Positions 54,901 through 64,000 of a stretch of DNA of 64,000 bases are shown piece after piece. Numbering within the stretch: the stretch's first letter is position 1; every line of letters begins with the position of its first letter. The translations under genes were made by a program, and so were the position numbers. The DNA is from Pohlia nutans. Taxonomy: Eukaryota > Streptophyta > Bryopsida > Bryales > Mniaceae. The DNA lies in the NCBI GenBank assembly GCA_022496805.1, contig CM040107.1, forward strand, positions 8,266,501 to 8,330,500, given 5' to 3'. The notes under the pieces were generated by a model. That model ran no database searches and was not told the DNA's origin. It saw nothing but the letters and a program-made list of their open reading frames with translations.

Positions 54901-56913
54901 TGAAATTCAAATCACAGTTCCTAAACGCTGTGAAATTGGCCACCCTTGCAATCTTTCCTAATGCTTTCATACATTTCAAATATCCTTCAACGATGCATGA
55001 GTTTATGGTAGAAGTTAGAAGGCAATTTGTAATAGAGAAGCTTCTCCCAGAAGGCATGATAGAGGGCTTTCTACAGTGTCTGTACAAGAGAAATAGAGCA
55101 TTGTATCGTAAGCATTGGTCACGATATGGGGATCAGAATAAGCCTGACGATTGTGCACCGGCGGCGTGGCTGGAAATGGTAGAGTATTGGAACTCAAGGG
55201 AGGGGAGCAAGGAGAACGAAAGGAACAAGCAAAATTCTTTGGCAAGGAAAGGAGCTACGGTATGTCCATTCGATGAAATACCCCAAAGTAATAAGTTTTG
55301 AATGCTTGCATCATGGAATGCAAACATAAAACAGACGTGAATCAAGATAACTTTCGTGAGGCACACTTTCCTGTTCAAAAAGCACTGCATGGTCCATAAC
55401 ACAAGCACATTGTATCACCCAGGTATAAACCATGAGCTCCTTCGAATATTGTTTGGGCAAAAAATGCTTCGATCATTGAGAAAATAAATTGTCTATGAGA
55501 AAGGTAGCAGGGTCCAAACGTAAGCTACAACACGTTTGTCGATAAACGAATTGAGCAGAACATTTGCTGAATATGCCAGAACTTTGTACTCGCTTCAATA
55601 ACTTCTCACAATAATGTCTTAGTATCAATGCAAGCAAGTTTAAGTAGAGAATTTGAGCGTGGTTGTCCAACACTGTGACGTACGGTGCAACACTAAGGCT
55701 TGAACATTGTGGAACTGCATGTGTGACTGTACGTAGCAGTGCTAGCAAGTGGATCGACAGGTGGGATTGCCGCACTAAATCGTGGGGACAGAACGCATGA
55801 AAGCAGAGTAGGGGATCAGTCGCTCGCACCGGCAAACACAAGGACAAACCATGTACGAACTGTTCTGCTTATGTGATTGATTAATGTTGGAATGTGTCGA
55901 TGCTGTATTTGTAGGCTGAAAATTCCTCAAACCATCGCTCCATGTCCGTGGCGTAATGAACATGGTAATTGTGGTTCGTTGGTACTTGTGAATTTCAAAG
56001 CCACAAATGCGTGTTTACATGTTCACACGAGAGTCAATAAGGATACGTCCCATATAGATTTTCCCACCGTACGTGATGGAAACGGCCCTCTATTTGCTCT
56101 CTACAGGCCAGAATCTCTCAGTCCGAACCAGACGACGACTCGCTTGACGCGAAAGAATTCACAACTCCAATGGACAATGACACAAAGGGATCTTGGAAGT
56201 GGTTACCCATGAACGACATCAGCAACAAGCTTCACGCCATGGTGGACGAATTTGTTTCTAATCTGTTGTCTAAGTGCGACTCTTTAGTGACCAAGGTAAC
56301 TGACAAAAATCATGAACTCGGCGAAGTGAATGTGGGACTCACAGCAGCCACGGCGCGAAGACCAATTAGCCGCACCCCAAGCGATATCTTGCAGGGATTG
56401 CAGAAACCTAGGGACGTCCAGTCTACATTTTGCACAGAAGTAGATGGATCATTGCAAAGTAGACAGAGACGACAAGGTTTGGATGCTCGTTCGATGAGAA
56501 CATCAAGTGGAGGTGAATGTATGGCCGTATTCTCGCTTGAAGACTGGTCACACCCTCAGTGAAGTCATTCATTTTATGATTGACATTGTAATAGTGAGCA
56601 ACAATATATTTTTCAAGTCCCTTATTGCCCACAGAGTGATGGTTATAATCAACCCAAGCACGACTTTTAATGTGAATTCTAAAAAATGTACGAAGTAGTT
56701 GTCTAGCACAACTTACAGAAACTGCAGGATTAAGGCACCGAAAGCTTGTACATAATTAGCAAAAAATAACGCATGTGGTCACAATATGGTGCAGGTCTAA
56801 ACGATTTGAAGGGCAAGAGTGCGTGGGACGACATGAGCCACACGACTGCAAGAGACCCTGCGAACACCCCATGGAAGAGACCATCACAAAGGAGGATGCA
56901 ACTCCGCCCATAA
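51984..56913 (+). pseudogene. PF03004-like (plant En/Spm-associated) transposon protein gene
   Basis: Possible exon 1 51984-52055 (MAEENPYELVWLKKIRELNN, donor GTATGC). Then about 53070-53226 (frame starting MQRSLVMDAQYD), 54409-55259 (donor GTATGT), 56107-56512 and 56795-56913, ending in TAA. The last three join in phase; the link from exon 1 is out of phase, so a part is missing or exon 1 belongs elsewhere. Near 54,460 a frameshift is needed. The core reads FLQCLYKRNRALYRKHWSRY ... CAPAAWLEMVEYWNS ... KENERNKQNSLARKGAT. This is the pattern of PF03004 (Transposase_24) proteins: a basic helix, W in the middle, then serNk.nR before a conserved splice. These accompany plant CACTA/En-Spm-like transposons. 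A MITE lies in the intron at 53,888. The family call rests on pattern memory. Confidence 0.45.
53888..54141. mobile_element. TIR MITE, 254 bp, intronic
   Basis: Ends CTCGGGGAGGTCACT and AGTGACCTCCCCGGG are inverted copies, and similarity continues about 50 bp (CACGTGTGAACAAAG against CTTTGTTCGCACGTTG). Flanks are CCCTAAAA on the left and CCCTAAAC on the right, a probable 7-8-bp target duplication as in hAT or MULE elements. No coding capacity. Confidence 0.65.
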
Positions 56914-56999
56914 AAAAACCCTCCTGTGTTCGGTCAATTTGTAGTGTCGAGCCTCTATGTAGATTGTGAAGCGTAATATAAGGTGGTTGGATGAAATTA

Positions 57000-57856
57000 A
57001 ACCTTTAAACCGATGAACAGTAACTAATTATTCGTGAGGTAGAATACAAATGTGATGTTCAATTTTAGCTAGAAATTGTGCAAGCTCGATATAGCATGCG
57101 CAGCTATAACTTATCTTGCTGCACTCACAATGCGGCACGCTTGAATCACAATTAAACCCCTGTAATGCCGTTGCCAAAATTCAAGCTTTATAATCACTGC
57201 CTTCTATAGTAAGGTTGCTTATTGCGGTGAAATCACAGTCATGTTTACTTGAAATCAGTTCCATACATCTCGCATCAGTAGCTAATCAATAGCAAGGTTG
57301 TTGTAGAAGGCAGTGCAATTTGAAGACGTGAGATAAAATATTCACCAGTGCTCAAGTCATTGATCTGTGTAATACAGTACACTTTCGGGCTGTGAGATGC
57401 CACTGCATGCAATATCCACAAAATACAAAGCGGTATGGATTGAATTTCCATCACGTGTTCTTGGCTCCTCTCTGTGCTTTTGGGCGCTGTCAGATATCTT
57501 GCAGGTGAAGGTGATGCCGCCACTCTTGGTCTCCTTACCAATTGTAGGCTTCCCGGCCATTATGATCAGCATTTGACGGAAAACATCCTGTCAACATATG
57601 AACAACGTCGTTGCAAAATGTCTTGAACAGAGAGTGTGTTACATTGAAATTCTAAAAGTCTATTGCATGCTCGTTTTGTTGCCGATGAAATAGGTACATT
57701 GCACCGTACGATTTCCCATCACGAGATTGTCATGGGCATGTTAGTGGCAGACACAAGCTATCAGTGAAGGGCATCCATGTGCCGGTTGAAGTATTATCGT
57801 CCGATCATTCTTCGGAGGACTCTCAACCGTGAACTCCAAAGCATGGAAAGGAAATA
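57000..57856. other. intergenic or intron
   Basis: A short exon-like open stretch at 57,772-57,830 (HVPVEVLSSDHSSEDS) follows an AG, but it does not join in phase with the ORF starting at 57,857. Otherwise nothing is recognisable. Confidence 0.3.
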
Positions 57857-59272
57857 ATGAGCCAGGCGAGTACAGTGAAGTCGAGACCAACAAATTTTGG
57901 AGCTAGGCCCAGGGCTGGAGCTAAACTGTTCCAAAGCGAGTCGTGGAATCCTGAGAGCCCCCATCCCCCGGACTATACGGATAATGAGGAGAAGACAAGC
58001 ATCGGGGTGGACCACACGACCGCTGTGGAAGCATTACAGAAGTTGAGGTGGCCAAAGAACCATGGAGATCTGTACAAAGAGGACGTACAAGGAATCGGCA
58101 ACCCAAACTCACTAGTCGAATAGAAGGTGGAGAAACCTGGGATTCTGGGAAGTACAAAGCAATCGGAGGATAGCTCCTTGGAAGAATGCGATGGGACAAA
58201 AGAAGAAGATTTTGGAAGCCACGGCGGTGGGAGCGACGAAGAAGAGTTGCCAGTGTTACCAAAGGTTCCTGTGAAACGGAAGCTAATGAGTGAAGCATGT
58301 GGCTCCGCGTCAAAAAATCAAAGAGGATCGAGGAACGGCGGAAGTGTATCTACGAAGAGGCAGAGAACACCACTCATTGACGCAACTGTCATAACAGAGC
58401 TCAAATTTGGCCCGCGACCTATGAACTCTGTGAGTACTCTCCTTACTAATCACTATTAAACTAAGCATGGATCCAATTTGCCACGACCATGTTGTAAACA
58501 TAGGACCCTGTAATGTTGGAATGCGGTGCCCAATTCAAGACTGAGGTACTCGAAGTAGTGATTGACTTGATCATCAGTGAGAAGGAGTAACGGAATGGAC
58601 AAAGACATCGATGAAAACAAAGAGACCCGCTCATAGCGGCGATAAAAGTTGTAAGGATGCCTATCTCTGTTATGCGATTTCTGATTTCACTGATGTGACC
58701 TTGTGTAGAATCCGACAAGACCACGGATGAAAATATGGGTTCTTCAGCCCAATTACGAAGGGAAAGTTGTAGCGGAAGCATATGCAAGAGTAAACCAGAA
58801 GTCACGGTGCCAAAACGATGAGAATTGACTGTGCAAAAAGGAGCAACAGTTGATCACTATAATGAGAGTATTTTACAAAGACACGCTAGTCATGTTCAAG
58901 AAGGATGTGAGGTTTCCGAAGCACATCTATTGTTTGGACCAAGCGGAAGGTCTTCCGAACTGCTTAGTCCTGCGGGGAGTCTCTTACCTCATTCAAATTC
59001 CCCGCATGGAGGAAATCACTTGCATGATGGGCAATTTTACTTCATCTCTATGTGGAAGAGCAACATCGAATCCCCCGGACGTGGGGTCCAGTGGAAGGGT
59101 ACCAAAATCAGTCTGTACAAAGAGTGATTCAGTGATTGAACCGTGCAAAGAGACGCCGGACCTTAACGCCCATAAAAAAACCGCAAGCAACGGAGGGAAA
59201 TGGCAAGAAGCTGGGGTGAAAAAACAACACCGAGAGGCGTTGCTGCAAGAGCTGGTGCGGACCCTTCTGTGA
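57857..59272 (+). pseudogene. acidic/basic nuclear-type protein, two exons
   Basis: Exon 57857-58429 (donor GTGAGT) and exon 58709-59272 (acceptor TTGTGTAG) join in phase 0. The first exon is interrupted by a TAG at 58,121 with the frame open on both sides. It carries an acidic stretch (SSLEECDGTKEEDFGSHGGG), a basic run and KRQRTPLIDATVITELKFGP. The second starts RPRMKIWVLQPNYEGKVVAE, passes a TGA at 58,826, and continues KDTLVMFKKDVRFPKHIYCL ... LRGVSYLIQIPRM. That beta-rich tail loosely recalls C-terminal domains of plant CACTA-associated proteins. It follows the PF03004-like gene on the same strand and may belong to the same element. Identification is weak. Confidence 0.35.
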
Positions 59273-62199
59273 CTTTATGCATGCTCACTTTGTCCACGCA
59301 GATGCCTGTGCAACTCATCTCCCTGATTATTGACCCTCAATACGTGAGAATAACTGTAATATGACAAAAAGATTCAGTAGCGGACTGCGATTTATTTCAC
59401 TAGAATTTGGACTTGTTAATCTATTAATGAAACGAACGAAATGTTGTATTATTGTGACCGTAGCGTGTTGGAACCCACCCTAGACCCCTAATTAGTGACG
59501 CTTAAATTTGACTTGGATATGGGTGGGGTTTGCACTTTGCCTGCAGTTGTATAGGAAGTAACTCCAAACCAGAATCAGCTAGCACATGGCATGTTCGGGT
59601 ACCACGTATTGCTGGAGGCATGAGCACAATTCTCCTGTCCAGCACAACCAAATCGCCATGGACATGGCCAGTGCTAGCTCTGGAACGTCCCAAGTAAGCG
59701 TGGACAAACTACTGCAGGACCGGAGTTTTTAAGACAAGCATTTCAGCAGCGACTTGGATATCACGGTGTCATAGCTCGCGTGGGCGGTTCGATCGCGCCA
59801 GTTCTTTTGTGTTATCGATCTCATCGAACCCTAAAACTGCAGGGGTGTTATTCACTATTTTTGGAGGAACAGAGGATGAAGCTCTGCAGTGCGGAGTTTT
59901 CATTTTTGAAGTTGTGCTTGAAATAAGGAACAAGAGGACTAATATTTTGAACCTTGAACCATGATTGTAGACCGGCTTGCATGTTCCCAAATGTACCGTT
60001 GTTGTAATTTTTAGTTATAAATGCACGGTATGCTTCCAAATAGTAAACTGGCATTGTTGGGGTGTGAAGTGATCGATGAATGCTTGAGCCAATTATGCCA
60101 ATTCTGGCCATGCGGTTGTCGGCACAGTCCTCAAGGGAGTCATTGTTCAATGTTTGAGATTGACTGGAATGCGGGTGTTATGAATGAATAAGAAACGCAA
60201 CAGTCCTAAACCTTCATCTAGCTTATACCTTTAGCTTGAATCTTTCTTCCCATGCTGAATACTGACGCAATGTACGTTCAAGGAAAAAAAACCAATGCCC
60301 CCGCAGTGATGGATCAAGTTAGTTCTTCGGTCAGGACTCAACTTCAATTCACCAGTCAATAAGGGTTTGCTCACAAACTAATGAACTCCCAGCACTCACT
60401 CGAATTGGACGCATGTCCAGTTGTCCATCAATCTCCAATGGGTTCATCTGGTTGAATCCCCATGCATGTCACTGTCTCGGTTGTGCAAGTCCGAGTACTA
60501 TTGGGTGCATGCAAATCCAAACAACCCTAAAACCATGTAACATGCTACAAATTGTGAGTTGCTCTACAGTGGAGCTTTTACTATCTGCTGCTCGTTGTAT
60601 GTTCTAGGGCTAGGGGCGTGGAAGTGCCGCATTTTCATAACCAATCTATTCGGCAACAAACAGTTTGCGTATCATTGTTGCAGGAATTGGAAGACCCCTA
60701 AACCGCCGGCAATATCTACTTCCCATTTATCTATCCGGGTGGGAACTTGCACACATGAACTCAGACTGTAAGGCTCGAGACCAGCATGGCAGTCATCGAA
60801 TGTACTAGCGCATGTGGCAGTGGCTTGGGGCTACAATTTCACACAGACCATCTATGTGCACGCTGCAAATTCAGAAACATCAGAGACCAAGGATGCAGCT
60901 GGACTCAGAATGCGGGTGTCAATCGACAGACTAAGGTGTGTTGCACGTGGGATTCGAACTATGCAATGGGCAATGTAATCAGGAGTATATATCTGCAATG
61001 TAACTTAAATTACAGTGCAAAAACGAACTAGGGGTATGTACGCAGAAACGCATAACACTGAGAATGTTGCAGTAGCATATGTGACTAAAAAAATTCAAAA
61101 CTGGATCCGTTCGCAATGGCAATTGATGTCTCTACTCGGGCATGAATGCAACAGATTGAACAAATCCGAGTGACACTCAGGTGACCATTGACAACCGATT
61201 GCTTCAAACACAAACCGTGCTGCATCTGACACCCAAAGCTTGGAGAATGAAGCGGGCCAGTTCCACACGGCACGGTGCAGTTCTGGGATGGAAGGACTAG
61301 ATTGCAAACTCCAGTTTATTGAAATCCGACGCTAGCTTAGTCCACCATGCAAAGATAATTGCATGTGATACCCAGCCGTCTGGTTTATGTACACTCCAAT
61401 TAAGTTTCATTGCATCGATCATTTGGTCTATCCCCGCGAATGTTGACTTTCACTTGGCACCACCCGAGATATAAAACCGCGTGAATAGAATGCATGCATA
61501 AGGTTGGATTCTCCAACACGGACAACAATATAATGTGAGCCTCAATGTTTCAACGATAGCATGAAATTGCTGTGAGTGAGCGGTAGCCAGGCAGTGAGCC
61601 ACGGTGAATGCAACCAGTCATGAGTGGAACAATAGACAAGAAGCACTGGTCTCCATGCAATTACAAATTAAAGATGCACATATCCCAAAAGCACCCTAGA
61701 ACCGTCCGTAAGAAAGGTGCATTCAAAATTTGTAATACTGACAAACGTCAAAATAGTAAATCGAGTTTTGACGCATCCATCTGTGAATTGAAGCACAACC
61801 ATTCGACTATATGAACTGAACAATGGTATTTGGCTAACCAACACTCATTCCGGTTTTGGCTGCACCACCATACACTTAGACCCCGAACATGCAACATAAA
61901 CACAATACATGCATACAGCATGCACCACACCTCGAATTGAATGACAACCGGAATGCAATATTCCCAAACGGAGCATGCACAATTCAATTGTCGACACGCA
62001 TTAAAAAATACAATATTTTGATGCGTACACCTAAATCAACAATCATGCGCGTTTGCGCACTGTGCAATACCAGTGTTATTGCGTCACTCGCAACCAATGC
62101 AACTTGGATGTATGCAAAGAATGATAACAATTGAACGAAAATACGCACACAAAAAAATTCCATGTGACAGTCAACGGAAAATTCAACTGTCACTGAAAT
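59273..62199. other. no supported gene
   Basis: Nearly 3 kb of short open frames on both strands with no motif I recognise and no clear repeat. It may be transposon interior or intergenic. Confidence 0.4.
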
Positions 62200-62221
62200 T
62201 TGAGGAAAAAACGAATTGCGA

Positions 62222-62290
62222 AAAAGGTGGTCAAAAGTACCTCAATAGGAAAACAACTGCGGTACTTTTCGACCATGTTTTCTACTAGTG
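62222..62290. mobile_element. possible CACTA-type right terminus
   Basis: GTTTTCTACTAGTG at 62,277-62,290 is the complement of CACTAGTAGAAAAC, the end sequence of the MITE at 47,685. Just inside, GGTCAAAAGTACC and GGTACTTTTCGACC form a subterminal inverted pair. No matching left end was found, so it may be a stray end or the right end of an element holding the 52-59 kb genes. Confidence 0.35.
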
Positions 62291-62508
62291 ATAGAAACAT
62301 CCTTGTACATATTCTGGGACGTCCTTGGACATCATCCTGGACATCTACACATCCTGCTGGACATAACCATGTCTTCATGGACATCCCTTGCGTCCAAGAA
62401 AAAAATAGGAGGACACCCAAACACATAGGGGAACTAATTACAGCAAAGATTGCAGGCTTGAAAGCAGGAACACAGATAAGACCTACTCACAGCAAACATC
62501 GGATGTAC

Positions 62509-62822
62509 CTTGCCACAACTTCTGCAAGAATCTTTCCCTTACGGGCTCATGCTGTTCAACAAAGTTCCAGTTGGGATCCAAGTCCCTAGTGAGCACTTGC
62601 ATGTCCGCATTGAACTGTTTGATCATTGACCCACATGGCTCGCCTCTATCATCCACATAGATGACGTACTTCTCCTCGGTCATGTCGCGTTGCCATGATC
62701 CGCGCCGCATGCGACAAACAGTCGGTGTTGCATCGTCAGAGGTGTCCTCCTCTTCAACGTTTTCTTCCTCTCCCTTCTCTTTGTCGCCTTCGTCGTCTTC
62801 CTCCTCCTCGTCCTCGTAGCCT
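62509..62822 (-). pseudogene. exon of a PF03004-like N-terminal region
   Basis: The acceptor TACTGCAG and donor GTACAT frame an open exon. A very acidic run (YEDEEEEDDEGDKEKGEE) precedes TEEKYVIYVDDRGEPCGSMI, then TRDLDPNWNFVEQ and RERFLQKLWQ. The G-x-P-x-G followed by a W-containing helix and a closing L-W resembles the N-terminal part of plant PF03004-type transposon proteins. No other exon of this gene could be fixed, so it is treated as a fragment. Confidence 0.4.
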
Positions 62823-63319
62823 CTGCAGTACAACAAAAATCTTTGCCTAAGTAAATGTTAATAGCCCCAACAACCGTTGTATCTGCACCGCATAACACAA
62901 TCCATATCGTCGTCCATAGCACGGCACAATCCATATCATGATTCAACGCAACTACAACCACAATCATGTCCTCCAAATTCCAAATAGCCTACTTATTGAA
63001 TTATGCAATTAAGAAGCTCAATTAGCCACGCCAACACACACCAAAAGATGTGCCACCAATTTTGTATCAGCATTGTATCGACGATCGACGTGGAATCTTC
63101 AAAATCATCGCTAGTGTCATGGTTTCATTTACACCAGAGGAGTGCCCTGTACACAAGACGGCAAAAACATACACAATATCACGGTGAAACAAATTAAACA
63201 AGCAAACCTATGGAATTAATAGAGCAGCTGCCCATCGGGAGACAGCCAGGGATTTTGTACCCACGACATTCATTGATGTCTATTACTCTGAGAAGCTTAC
63301 AGCCTCTCCTATGTCAGAG

Positions 63320-63415
63320 GTGACATCTTCATGACTCGTGTAACATGACCATGTCATCCGTGACGTCTTCACGTCCCATGTAACATAGTCAGGTCTTGGT
63401 TGACGTCATTTAAGA
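63320..63415. repeat. 40-bp tandem repeat
   Basis: Units begin GTGACATCTTC (63,320), GTGACGTCTTC (63,360) and TTGACGTCAT (63,400), exactly 40 bp apart, sharing a central TGTAACAT; the last is partial. TGACGTCA-like cores resemble bZIP sites but no function is implied. Confidence 0.7.
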
Positions 63416-63933
63416 CATTGGAACATCGGATACCACATTCAAATCAAGACAAAATTCTAAGTGCGAGAGCAAGGAAAAAAATGCTCTCCGGTTTTGTATG
63501 TAGAGTATTGGACGTGAGCTACAAGTCTCGGTCGACAACGTTTCTCTCCCTGTAATTTTCTTACAAATCTGGTGATCGACGTCTACACTCTGTCTAAGAA
63601 CACTAAAACTAACGAGTGATTTACATAACAAAAAGTGCGTGATGCATACTCCCGATGTCAGTGAAAACCATGTCGCGATTGCCTCAAATACTTCTACTCG
63701 ATCAGTTTCATCAACAAATAACCTAGCAAGCTAATGAAAGTCAACTTAAACTCGTGACACTTCCAAAAGCTCGCTACATCATGTCCACTTTCCAAGCTCC
63801 CGCCCATATCATACATGCGCGCAGCCATTGCTAAAAGCTGCAGTTACCTTAGCTCGCAATCTAGCATGTATTGTACATAGATTACAAGTTATACGATCAT
63901 ACTAAATATTCCGGGCGGTACATTGACATTTCT

Positions 63934-63936
<3 letters not shown>

Positions 63937-64000
<64 letters not shown>
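63937..64000. repeat. (TA)n microsatellite
   Basis: Uninterrupted TA dinucleotides, at least 31 units, running off the window end. Confidence 0.97.

Noticed and set aside
1..64000. CRISPR arrays, operons, bacterial-type promoters or ribosome binding sites
   Set aside because: Spliced genes and plant-type transposons show this is nuclear eukaryotic DNA; none of the tandem repeats has CRISPR-like spacing with unique spacers.

Overview
This window is repeat-rich nuclear DNA from a green plant. The evidence is split coding regions with GT-AG introns, Ty3/gypsy LTR retrotransposons, CACTA/hAT/PF03004-type transposon genes, a palindromic CACTA MITE and two plant-like IRE1 exons. A TET/JBP-like dioxygenase candidate and a zinc-finger DDE transposase would be unusual in a flowering plant. 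I therefore lean to a non-seed plant or streptophyte alga, but I cannot name the species. I see no tRNA or rRNA gene and no clearly intact housekeeping gene.

Layout. 0.5-5.0 kb: broken zinc-finger DDE transposase (minus strand). 5.3-6.1 kb: two exons of an IRE1 kinase/RNase. 6.8-8.4 kb: a foldback and a TIR MITE. 9-12 kb: mostly non-coding, with one unrecognised gene fragment at 11.1-11.7 kb. 12.48-40.84 kb: one old minus-strand gypsy element (Gypsy-1) opened by two later insertions. The first is a ~9.24-kb element with inverted ends (15.46-24.70 kb) that carries a decayed multi-exon gene region with SWIM and ParB-like motifs and an 86-bp tandem array. The second is a plus-strand gypsy element (Gypsy-2, 27,326-37,402) with an exact 5-bp target duplication. 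Removing both leaves about 9 kb, the expected size of one gypsy element.

42.9-43.7 kb: hAT relic. 44.2-45.7 kb: a three-exon 2-oxoglutarate/Fe(II) dioxygenase gene with an N-terminal C2H2 finger. 46.6-49.9 kb: a GC-rich element-like ORF broken by a young CACTA MITE. 52-59.3 kb: two multi-exon plus-strand genes, the first resembling PF03004 (En/Spm-associated) transposon proteins. 62.5-62.8 kb: a minus-strand exon of similar type. The window ends in a (TA)n microsatellite.

Two themes recur. Otherwise readable frames are interrupted mostly by TAG, often where Gln fits. At two sites the sister gypsy copy carries CAG, which fits CHG-methylation deamination but leaves a UAG-recoding hypothesis open. 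Second, each large element has its own over-used CpG-containing word (TCGAC, CGGTA or CCGGA).
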